This document shows positions 20,556 through 28,901 of a stretch of 64,000 bases of DNA, one piece after another. The notes beneath the pieces were generated by a model. The model had not been told where the DNA came from. It made no database searches and saw only the letters and a list, made by a program, of their open reading frames with translations. The first letter of the stretch is position 1. Each line of letters starts with the position of its first letter. This DNA comes from an uncultured SAR86 cluster bacterium (GTDB lineage Bacteria > Pseudomonadota > Gammaproteobacteria > Magnimaribacterales > D2472): the NCBI GenBank assembly GCA_943789005.1, contig CALSSL010000001.1, positions 576,511 through 640,510 on the forward strand, read 5' to 3'. Made by a program: the position numbers and the translations under genes.

Positions 20556-21510
20556 ATGAGTCTGCAAAAGTATTTGTCGCTTTTATAAGCTCATGAGTTA
20601 TTTCTAATTCAAAAGCCGTATGACCGGAAGAGGGCGCTATGATTAGCTTTGCTTCTGGCCAATTTTGAGATAACTCCCACGCAGTACTTATAGGGCATAC
20701 GATGTCATATCTTCCTTGAACTATTACAGTTGGAATATTTCTAATGATATCAATACCTGATTCAATTAATTGATTTTCATGCTCAAGGAAACCCTTATTT
20801 ACAAAGTAGTGATTTTCAATCAGAGCAAAAGCTAGAGCAAACTTGGGATCTGAAAAACTATTAGCCATATCAGGATTATAGCTAAGACTGCTAGTTGACC
20901 CTTCCCATCTTGACCATGCTATAGCAGCATTTAATTTTTTTTCTTCGTTATTGCTCAAGAAAATTTTATGATAAGCTGCCATCAAATCATCGCGTTCATT
21001 TTCTTCTATAGGTTCTATAAATTTTTGCCAAGCTTCAGGAAAAATATTGCTAGCTCCGTATTGATAAAACCAATCTAGCTCTTTCTTTCTGAGCATAAAA
21101 ATTCCCCTCAAAACCATCTCACTAACAGAATTAGGATAGGTTTGAGAATATGCTAGAGCAAGTGTGCTGCCCCAGGAGCCACCAAATACAAGCCACTTTT
21201 TAATTCCAAGTTGTACCTTTAGATTTTCAATATCTTCTACTAAATCCCAGGTTGTGTTGTTTTTAAGGCACCCATGTGGAAGACTTCTTCCACAGCCTCT
21301 TTGATCAAAGATTACAATATGATACTTATCAGGATCAAAGAATCTTCTTACTTGGGTGCTTCCTCCACCACCAGGACCCCCATGAAGAAATACTGCTGGT
21401 TTTCCATTTGGATTTCCGCATTGTTCGTAATATATACTGTGATCATCTTTTTCCATAAAACCAAAATTAAAAGGTTCCAATGGAGGAAAAAGTGATAAGA
21501 GTCGATTCAT
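20548..21510 (-). CDS. pip: Proline iminopeptidase
   Basis: HGGPGGGGSTQVRRFFDPDKYHIVIFDQRGCGRS, GGSWGSTLALAY. Confidence 0.95.
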   Translation of the reverse strand: MNRLLSLFPPLEPFNFGFMEKDDHSIYYEQCGNPNGKPAVFLHGGPGGGGSTQVRRFFDPDKYHIVIFDQRGCGRSLPHGCLKNNTTWDLVEDIENLKVQLGIKKWLVFGGSWGSTLALAYSQTYPNSVSEMVLRGIFMLRKKELDWFYQYGASNIFPEAWQKFIEPIEENERDDLMAAYHKIFLSNNEEKKLNAAIAWSRWEGSTSSLSYNPDMANSFSDPKFALAFALIENHYFVNKGFLEHENQLIESGIDIIRNIPTVIVQGRYDIVCPISTAWELSQNWPEAKLIIAPSSGHTAFELEITHELIKATNTFADSYE

Positions 21511-21515
21511 TTATA

Positions 21516-22814
21516 CTAACTGTACTTTTTTTTAAGAGATTTCATTTCGCTTGAAAGAATAACTTCTTTATTTTTAAAGAATAGCTCATGATTTTTTTCA
21601 ACCACATCGAGGTCATACAAGTAGTTAACCATAATCCCGTTAGATTGAGTTAATCCCTTTTTTGATGGGTCTGCATTTAAATTAATTTTATGAAGTATTG
21701 CCCCATTTCCAAGATGAAATCTCGCTACAGGATCGTTTGGCAAATTATCCTCTCTATTTGATTCTGTAAGATATACAAAAGTCTTCTTTAGTAGGTTTTC
21801 TTCATCATCAATTTTATTAAGACAGTTTTCAAAAGCCAGAGGCGCATTTTTTTCCATCCATCGCATTAAGCCAGGCACGGGGGACAGAGTTACAAATTTA
21901 TTTAATCCAGGAATTTTTTGTTTTAATCTATGCGCTACTTTTTTAATTAAAAAGTTACCAAAAGAAATACCAGCAAGGCCGTCCTGACAATTTGAAATTG
22001 AATAAAAAACAGCTGTATTAATTTTATTATACTCAACCTCCTCTCTATTAATTTTTATAACTTTCTCAATTGATGTAGGTATTTCATTTGTTAAAGCAAC
22101 TTCTACAAAAATTAATGGATCTTCTGGTATAAGGGGATGAAAGAAAGCAAAACATTGCCTGTCATTAGGTGCCAATCTTGCTCTAAGGTCATTCCAAGAA
22201 TTTATTTCATGAACAGCCTCATACTCTATTATTTTTTCAAGAACATTGGCTGGAGTTGACCAATCTATTTTTTCTAACACAAGAAAAGATGAATTAAACC
22301 AATATCTAAATAATTTTAAAAGTCCATCATCAAGAGCTTTTAGATGAGGACTACTATCTCTTAGAAGTAATTTAATTCTTTCTCTAAGCTTAATAAGTCT
22401 GTGAGTTCCACCTGGTGTTGCGTTCAGCCTCCTAAAAAGCTCAATCCACCCAGGTTCAGAAAAGCCCCCAATTAAGACTAAGTTTTTATTATTTCTGTCT
22501 TTTGAATAAGCCTCAACATTTTTTAATAGAGAATCAGTATTAATATCGTATTCTTCCATTAAATAAGTTAAGAATATATCAAGATCTTCATTATTTTGAG
22601 CCTCTATCAAATCAAGCAGATGACCAGAGAATGCCATTGAGGAAACCTCTCCAGTAGAAGACATAACAGATTTGGTTGCTTTTTTTATATCTTTGTGAAA
22701 GATTCCAAATTCCTGAGTGCCAAATCTAGTGAGGTTCAGGCCATTCTTCATTATTGAAGAAATCATATTTTGGAAAAAACTCATACTTAAATTATACTTT
22801 ATCTCCTTCATCAC
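21516..22814 (-). CDS. Malonyl-CoA decarboxylase
   Basis: NSWNDLRARLAPNDRQCFAFFHPLIPEDPLIFVEVALT, TLSPVPGLMRWM, DPVARFHLGNGA. Confidence 0.9.
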   Translation of the reverse strand: MMKEIKYNLSMSFFQNMISSIMKNGLNLTRFGTQEFGIFHKDIKKATKSVMSSTGEVSSMAFSGHLLDLIEAQNNEDLDIFLTYLMEEYDINTDSLLKNVEAYSKDRNNKNLVLIGGFSEPGWIELFRRLNATPGGTHRLIKLRERIKLLLRDSSPHLKALDDGLLKLFRYWFNSSFLVLEKIDWSTPANVLEKIIEYEAVHEINSWNDLRARLAPNDRQCFAFFHPLIPEDPLIFVEVALTNEIPTSIEKVIKINREEVEYNKINTAVFYSISNCQDGLAGISFGNFLIKKVAHRLKQKIPGLNKFVTLSPVPGLMRWMEKNAPLAFENCLNKIDDEENLLKKTFVYLTESNREDNLPNDPVARFHLGNGAILHKINLNADPSKKGLTQSNGIMVNYLYDLDVVEKNHELFFKNKEVILSSEMKSLKKKYS

Positions 22815-22857
22815 AATGAACTAATAAAAAAGTAAATTTATTAACTAAAATTAAATA

Positions 22858-23529
22858 ATGCCAAAAAAAAATTCAAATACTAAATATTATATTCATCCTG
22901 AGGGATGGAAATTTGCCATTATTTTTTTTGTTATTTCATATCTGATATCCTTTTTATATATGCCAGCATCTATTGTGGGCTATACATTGACAATGTTTAC
23001 TCTATGGTTTTTTAGAAACCCAAAAAGAAACACCCCCAATATTACTAACTCAATCATTAGCTCTGCAGATGGAAAAGTGTGCTTAATTGATAAAGCATAT
23101 CCTCCTGAAGAGATTGGAATGAATGCAAATGAAATGCTTCGTATTTGCGTTTTCATGAACGTATTCAATGTTCATATTAATAGAAGCCCAATTGCAGGAA
23201 AAATTAATAAGATTGTCTATAAAAAAGGCCATTTCTTTAATGCTAGTTTAGATAAAGCAAGTGAAAAAAATGAAAGAAGTAGTCTCGTTCTTTCAAATGA
23301 AAAAGGAGTTGAAATAGTTGTTGTTCAAATCGCTGGCTTAATAGCTAGAAGAATTCTTAGCTTTGTTTCTGCCAATCAAGGCCTAGATCAAGGAGAGAGA
23401 TATGGATTAATTAGGTTTGGATCAAGAGTAGATATTTATCTGCCTATAGACTCAAAAATTAATTGCAATGTTGGTGATAAGGTTATAGCGGGAGAAAGTG
23501 TTCTTGCGACTTTGGCTGAAGGCTTGTGA
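22858..23529 (+). CDS. psd: Phosphatidylserine decarboxylase
   Basis: SADGKVCLI, FMNVFNVHINRSPIAG, RFGSRVDIYLP. Confidence 0.93.
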   Translation: MPKKNSNTKYYIHPEGWKFAIIFFVISYLISFLYMPASIVGYTLTMFTLWFFRNPKRNTPNITNSIISSADGKVCLIDKAYPPEEIGMNANEMLRICVFMNVFNVHINRSPIAGKINKIVYKKGHFFNASLDKASEKNERSSLVLSNEKGVEIVVVQIAGLIARRILSFVSANQGLDQGERYGLIRFGSRVDIYLPIDSKINCNVGDKVIAGESVLATLAEGL

Positions 23530-24260
23530 GAAGATTAAATTTAAGGTCTTTGATACCAAATTTAATTACTTTATCAGGCTTAAGCTTTGGATTAAGTTCT
23601 ATAAGATTTGCTATTGAAGGAGAGTTTAGTCTGGCAGTAACTTGTATTCTATTTGCTGCAGTATGCGATGTTCTTGATGGAATGCTTGCTAGATATCTTG
23701 AGAGTGAATCAGATCTTGGTTTTCAGTTAGATTCTCTTTCAGATTTTCTAAGCTTTGGAGTAGCTCCTGGCATTTTAATATATATGGCTATTTTTTATGA
23801 AAATAGCAGCATTGGTGTTTTTGCAACTTTAATTTTTATTATTTTTTCTTGCCTAAGATTAGCTCTTTTTAATGTCCTGCATGAAAAATTAAAGCAAGAT
23901 GAAATTCAAAGAATAGATTTTTTTACAGGCATACCCACCCCAGCAGGCGCCATTTTAATATTACTCCCTCTTACTCACGTTTTTATGGGATACGAATGGC
24001 CTTATGAAAATATAAATTTTGTTGCTGGTTATATTATTTTAATAAGTGGTTTATTGGTAAGTAAGATTCCAACCTTCTCTTTGAAGGGAAGAGGGCTGGC
24101 TATAAGATCAAAATTTACTTTTCTAATTCTATTTTCAATATTAGTTCTAAGTATGATTAACCTGCCGTGGCACACTCTTAATGTATTGGCATTAATTTAC
24201 CTATTAACAATTCCTTTCTCAATTCTGTCCTGGCAAAAACAGAAATTTATCAATAGTTAA
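23526..24260 (+). CDS. pssA: CDP-diacylglycerol-serine O-phosphatidyltransferase
   Basis: DVLDGMLARYLESESDLGFQLDSLSD CDP-alcohol phosphotransferase motif; TTG/GTG-type start overlapping psd. Confidence 0.92.
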   Translation: MRRLNLRSLIPNLITLSGLSFGLSSIRFAIEGEFSLAVTCILFAAVCDVLDGMLARYLESESDLGFQLDSLSDFLSFGVAPGILIYMAIFYENSSIGVFATLIFIIFSCLRLALFNVLHEKLKQDEIQRIDFFTGIPTPAGAILILLPLTHVFMGYEWPYENINFVAGYIILISGLLVSKIPTFSLKGRGLAIRSKFTFLILFSILVLSMINLPWHTLNVLALIYLLTIPFSILSWQKQKFINS

Positions 24261-24263
24261 AAT

Positions 24264-25478
24264 CTAAATCTTTGAGTAAAGCGCATCAATTAATTGATTG
24301 GCAGTCTTGTACAAATTTTTTGTGTCATGCATTTTGTTACACAAAAAAGAGAAACCTATTTTTTTATCAATATCTCCAAATGCAACTGCTCCACCAATGC
24401 CCGCATGACCATACATAGATCCCATAAATTTTGGAGAAAAACTTCCTTTTAAAAGCATTTCACTAGCTAACTCAAATCCAAGACCAAAAGTTATATCAGA
24501 ACCAAACAAGACCGTATCCGGACCTGATGAGAAAGGTTGAATACAGTACTTAAGGGTCTCAGGATTCATAATTTGATTTCCATTCTTTTTACAATCTGAG
24601 CTTAAAATTCCATACAGCTTGGCAAGACCCTCAGAAGTTCCATGGCCGTTTGCAGATGGGATCTGTGCCATACGCCAGTCTGGTGAATTAACGTATCCTT
24701 TGTTATCACCAGACCTTTTTTGAAAAGCTATTTTGAAGTGACCAGTTTCCATAGATTTTTTTAAGTTTTTTAATTTCTCAGGCAGCATAATATCTGGAAC
24801 GTATTTAATTTTTTCGAAAGGAGGACTACCATCACCAAAATCTTCAAGAACTTGCATATCTGCACAATTAATAAAATCCTCTTTTGATAAACCGATTTTA
24901 AAATTTATATTTAATGGCTCAGCAATCTCCTCTTTAAAATAAGTTCCAACATCACGTCCATCAATCCTTCTAATAATTTCTCCAACAAGCCATCCATAAG
25001 TTATAGCATGGTAGCCCTGAATTGATCCTGGCTTTGCAAATGGCTCTTGTTTTGCAAGTATATCTGTATAGACATCCCAGTTTTTCCAGCTTTCTGAGGG
25101 AATTCCATTTTGAAAACCAAAGTTGCAAGCTCTATGACATAAAAAATCTATAACTCTGGTATTCTCTTTGCCATTGCAGCCGTACTCAGGCCAGTAATCA
25201 GAAACTTTTTTATTAACATCAAGATGGCCTCTATCGATTAGCATGGCAATACAAATTGCTGTAATACCCTTAGTAACAGAATATGTGTTAACGATAGTAT
25301 CTTTATTCCAGGCTTTGCTCTTAGATTCATCTTTGAAGCCACCATACAGGTCTACTATCATTTCTTTGTCATACGATACTGCTACAGAAGCGCCGATCTC
25401 ATAGCCACACTCAATAGAGTCTCTAAGAATATTTTCTATTTCTGTAAAGTTGGAATCACAATATCCTTTAATAGTCAT
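24264..25478 (-). CDS. Serine hydrolase, beta-lactamase class C / esterase family
   Basis: YSVTKGITAICIAMLIDRG (SxxK), YHAITYGWLVGEIIRR. Confidence 0.9.
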   Translation of the reverse strand: MTIKGYCDSNFTEIENILRDSIECGYEIGASVAVSYDKEMIVDLYGGFKDESKSKAWNKDTIVNTYSVTKGITAICIAMLIDRGHLDVNKKVSDYWPEYGCNGKENTRVIDFLCHRACNFGFQNGIPSESWKNWDVYTDILAKQEPFAKPGSIQGYHAITYGWLVGEIIRRIDGRDVGTYFKEEIAEPLNINFKIGLSKEDFINCADMQVLEDFGDGSPPFEKIKYVPDIMLPEKLKNLKKSMETGHFKIAFQKRSGDNKGYVNSPDWRMAQIPSANGHGTSEGLAKLYGILSSDCKKNGNQIMNPETLKYCIQPFSSGPDTVLFGSDITFGLGFELASEMLLKGSFSPKFMGSMYGHAGIGGAVAFGDIDKKIGFSFLCNKMHDTKNLYKTANQLIDALYSKI

Positions 25479-25578
25479 TTAATATATTTTATTGATTACT
25501 TATCTCCAATTAAGAGATTAATATAGACTCAAGAAATTTAAAACAATTGAATGATAAAAATAGTAAACTATTTACATA

Positions 25579-26934
25579 ATGTCTAAAAGTTTCGTTCTGT
25601 CATCTAAAATTTTAAATAACAAAATTAATGACCCTAGCTTTGAAAAAAAGTTTACTCATAGCCCATCAAATTTCCTTAATGATTTAGCTCTTTTTACAAA
25701 AGGCCAGCCTTTTGATTTATATAAAGAGCTACGAGAAAATGCGCCAGTATTTTTTCATCCTCCTATGCTTAGTGACCCAGAACCAGGTTATTGGGTTCTC
25801 ACAAGATATGAGGATATAAAGATGGTTTCAATGAATCCAAAGATTTTTTCATCACAATACTCAACTGGTAACTTATTAACACTTGGTTCAGAAGAAAATA
25901 GACATCCAAAATTATTTAAATCTACAATTGACCATATGCTTAATCTTGACGGTGAAATGCATCTAAATTTGAGAAAAGAGCATATGCCTTTTTTTAAGCC
26001 GGGCTATATAGATGAATTACAAAATAAAGTTTCTATCAAAGTTAGTCATCTGTTGGATGCGGCTGAAAAGCTTAATGAATTTAATTTAGTAAAAGAAATA
26101 TCGCAACAACTGCCAATCTATACTCTATCTGAAATCTTAGGTATTCCCGAATCAGATAGACAAAAACTTGTCGAGTGGATGGAATTTTTAGAGTTAGCTC
26201 AATATTTTACTCTTGAGCAAATCAAAGAAAATGAGGAGGGGGTAACTGATTCCACTCCAGATCCCGCTCTCGTTGATATGTTCAACAATATGATTGACGA
26301 AATGTTTGACTACGGAAGATTTATTCTAAATAAGAAAAAAGAGAAACCAGAAAATGATTTACTAAGCGCAATTGCAAATGCAAAGATTGATGGAGAGGAT
26401 TTATCACAAGAATTTCTTGACGGTTCATGGTTATTAATAATTTTTGCAGGAAACGATACTACTAGAAATACTATGAGTGGCGGTATTAAATTACTTCACG
26501 AAAATCCTGAGCAAAAAAAATTAGTTTTAGATGATTTTGAAAGGGTCTCAGGATTAATAAATGAGACCGTTAGATATGTTTCTCCTGTAATCCATATGAG
26601 AAGAACCTCCCTTGAGGAAACGGTCATAGGCGAACAAAGAATAGGCCCGTATGAAAAAATTGCATTATGGTATGGGGCTGCAAACAGAGACCCTGAAATT
26701 TTTGATGATCCAGATAAATTTAATATCATGAGAAGCAATGCTGAGAAACATCTTGCATTTGGAATTGGAAGGCACACCTGTCTAGGTAAGCCTGTTGCTT
26801 TGATGCAATTAAGAGAGTTTTTCTCACAGTTTTTATCAAGATTTCCAGACTATCAATTAACCGGGGACTGGAAAGTTGCACCAAATAATTTTGTCCATGC
26901 AATTCAAGAAATACCCATACGACTTAAAAAATAA
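25579..26934 (+). CDS. Cytochrome P450
   Basis: I-helix FAGNDTTRNT, ExxR (ETVR), heme loop FGIGRHTCLGKPVA. Confidence 0.97.
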   Translation: MSKSFVLSSKILNNKINDPSFEKKFTHSPSNFLNDLALFTKGQPFDLYKELRENAPVFFHPPMLSDPEPGYWVLTRYEDIKMVSMNPKIFSSQYSTGNLLTLGSEENRHPKLFKSTIDHMLNLDGEMHLNLRKEHMPFFKPGYIDELQNKVSIKVSHLLDAAEKLNEFNLVKEISQQLPIYTLSEILGIPESDRQKLVEWMEFLELAQYFTLEQIKENEEGVTDSTPDPALVDMFNNMIDEMFDYGRFILNKKKEKPENDLLSAIANAKIDGEDLSQEFLDGSWLLIIFAGNDTTRNTMSGGIKLLHENPEQKKLVLDDFERVSGLINETVRYVSPVIHMRRTSLEETVIGEQRIGPYEKIALWYGAANRDPEIFDDPDKFNIMRSNAEKHLAFGIGRHTCLGKPVALMQLREFFSQFLSRFPDYQLTGDWKVAPNNFVHAIQEIPIRLKK

Positions 26935-26957
26935 CCAAGCCTTCTTAAATAAAAATT

Positions 26958-26978
26958 TACTATTTTAATAAAATAGTA
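26958..26978. repeat. 21-bp inverted repeat TACTATTTTA-A-TAAAATAGTA between P450 and metal operon
   Basis: Read directly: 10-bp perfect arms with 1-nt centre. Confidence 0.85.
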
Positions 26979-26983
26979 TTAAT

Positions 26984-27000
26984 ATACCCCCTATGGGTAT
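26984..27000. promoter_or_regulatory. CsoR/FrmR-type operator ATACCC-CCTAT-GGGTAT
   Basis: Perfect 6-bp inverted arms around a 5-nt centre; G/C block flanked by AT as in CsoR/RcnR/FrmR family operators; a csoR-like gene ends the operon. Confidence 0.75.
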
Positions 27001-27598
27001 GTACCGTTATATTTTATTTTTTTATATAATAGCTTCAATCAATATTGAAGCTAGGCCTATCTCATATTCTGGAGGATCAACATTAATGATGTTTTCAGAT
27101 AATATGAAAGATTCGATCTATTATCACTTTTCACCTACTTATAAATATTCAATTGGAATAGAAAGCGTGAAAGATAATTATTTAAATAATGATTATTCTC
27201 TTTTAAGAGCCACCTACCTAATTAATCGAAAAAATACGCAATATTCCCAAAGAAATTTATATATAAACGCTGGCTTAAGCATTAATGACACAAGTAATAA
27301 TTTTTACGGTATTCATGGTGACTGGGAAACTCGAAGGTGGTTTGTTGGATTTGGGTTTAAGAAGTTAAACAATAAAATTATTGATTATGATCAAAAGCAT
27401 CTTCAACTTGGTGTTGCACCATATCTTGGTGAATACGGTGATTTGCACACCTGGCTGATGATTAAAACAAAAAAGAATTCTTTGAATGATGATTGGTATA
27501 CGTACCCTGTTTTAAAGTTTTTTAAAGGAAATGTTCTCGTTGAGTTTGGTTATAACGATGAAACTGAATGGGACGCTCATTTTATGTATAGATTCTAA
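26999..27598 (+). CDS. Predicted outer-membrane/periplasmic beta-rich protein, first gene of metal operon
   Basis: Signal peptide, alternating beta-like pattern, ends in aromatic MYRF; track start ATG 26993 lies inside the operator, alternative ATG 26999. Confidence 0.75.
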   Translation: MYRYILFFYIIASINIEARPISYSGGSTLMMFSDNMKDSIYYHFSPTYKYSIGIESVKDNYLNNDYSLLRATYLINRKNTQYSQRNLYINAGLSINDTSNNFYGIHGDWETRRWFVGFGFKKLNNKIIDYDQKHLQLGVAPYLGEYGDLHTWLMIKTKKNSLNDDWYTYPVLKFFKGNVLVEFGYNDETEWDAHFMYRF

Positions 27599-27609
27599 GG
27601 AGGAATTTT

Positions 27610-28035
27610 ATGAAACTTATTGGCATTATTTTATTTTTATTTTCATCTTGGATGGTGGCATCAGATCACTCTCATGATCATATGGATCATTCAGATATGA
27701 TGCATCATTCGCATGAGGGTCATGCTCATGAAGAATTGGTTGACGGAGAAAAGCTAGAAGTCAATCCTGAGAGATTTGATAAGTTTGTTGCAAATCTTTC
27801 TAACGCACAAGTCGCTGTAGTAAGTGTGAAGGGGATGGTCTGTGATTTTTGTGCCAGAGGGATTGAGAAGACATTTGAAAAAGATAAAAACGTGAAAAAA
27901 ATTGATGTAGATTTAAGTCAGGGCAAAGTCTTAGTTGCTTTTGATAAAGGCTTTGATATAAATTTTGAGGACATTAAGAAAAAGATTTTGGCCAATGGCC
28001 AAAATGCAACCGGAATGCAAGTTGTATCAATCTAA
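27610..28035 (+). CDS. His-rich periplasmic heavy-metal-associated (HMA, MerP-like) domain protein
   Basis: Signal peptide; SDHSHDHMDHSDMMHHSHEGHAH (9 His); VKGMVCDFCARGIEK CxxC HMA motif; strong SD aaggagg. Confidence 0.9.
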   Translation: MKLIGIILFLFSSWMVASDHSHDHMDHSDMMHHSHEGHAHEELVDGEKLEVNPERFDKFVANLSNAQVAVVSVKGMVCDFCARGIEKTFEKDKNVKKIDVDLSQGKVLVAFDKGFDINFEDIKKKILANGQNATGMQVVSI

Positions 28036-28049
28036 TATTTAAAATAAAG

Positions 28050-28415
28050 ATGAATGATAAAACTACAAATTTCTTGTCACTATTTGCATCGTCATCAACT
28101 TTAATATGTTGTGCATTGCCTGCAATATTTGTTGCAATAGGCGCAGGAGCATCCTTTGCAAGTTTGATAACCGTATTCCCGTTTTTGATAGTTTTATCTC
28201 AATATAAGATTTATATAACCTTATTTGCATTGGTCATGATTTTAATAGCAGGTTATGTAAATTATAAGACGTACCATATGCCATGTCCTGCTGACCCCGA
28301 ACTGGGTAGAATGTGTATGCAAACAAGAAAAAGATCAAGATATTTATATTATTTTTCACTAGTTTTATTTATTTTTGCAACCATTTTTACATACATAGTA
28401 CCGAGGTTAATATGA
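28050..28415 (+). CDS. MerT-like small membrane metal transport protein
   Basis: TLICCALPAIFVAIGAG vicinal Cys-Pro TM motif, second Cys pair PCPADPELGRMC. Confidence 0.7.
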   Translation: MNDKTTNFLSLFASSSTLICCALPAIFVAIGAGASFASLITVFPFLIVLSQYKIYITLFALVMILIAGYVNYKTYHMPCPADPELGRMCMQTRKRSRYLYYFSLVLFIFATIFTYIVPRLI

Positions 28416-28672
28416 ATCATCCGTGTCATAAAGAACAAATTCCTAGCATCAAAAGAATTGAAGGTCAGGTTCGAGGTGTTAGAAGAATGATAGAGTCAGA
28501 AAAATACTGTATCGATATTCTCAACCAGATCAAGGCATTAAAAAATGCAATCTCAACAGTAGAGGGGAAAATCTTAAAAAATCATTTACAGGCCTGTGTA
28601 AAGGATGCCCTTAATGATGAAAAAAATTTTGATGACAAAGTTGAAGAGTTGATGAAAACACTAAAAAGATAA
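28412..28672 (+). CDS. CsoR/FrmR/RcnR-family metal-sensing repressor
   Basis: MNHPCHKEQIPSIKRIEGQVRGVRRMIESEKYCIDILNQIKAL; C33-H58-C62 triad; ATGA overlap with preceding gene. Confidence 0.93.
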   Translation: MNHPCHKEQIPSIKRIEGQVRGVRRMIESEKYCIDILNQIKALKNAISTVEGKILKNHLQACVKDALNDEKNFDDKVEELMKTLKR

Positions 28673-28759
28673 TTCAACACTCGTGAAAAACATTGAGCCA
28701 GTCTTTCCTCACAATAACTAATTTGAATAAATTTGATTAATAAGAAGATTCAAGAGATA

Positions 28760-28835
28760 TGGTGCCCAGAGGTGGGATCGAACCACCGACACAAGGATTT
28801 TCAGTCCTTTGCTCTACCGACTGAGCTATCTGGGC
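28760..28835 (-). tRNA. tRNA-Phe (GAA), CCA encoded
   Basis: Minus strand GCCCAGATAGCTCAGTCGGTAGAGCAAAGGACTGAAAATCCTTGTGTCGGTGGTTCGATCCCACCTCTGGGCACCA; cloverleaf arms pair. Confidence 0.97.
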
Positions 28836-28901
28836 AATAAATGAAAGAGGATTATAGAAAAGATTCTACCCAATGTCATTAAGATTAAATTTTTTAATTA
28901 A

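Noticed and set aside
21274-21495. Two + strand ORFs inside pip (21274-21495, 21276-21458)
   Set aside because: Antisense shadows of the conserved HGGPGG region of proline iminopeptidase.
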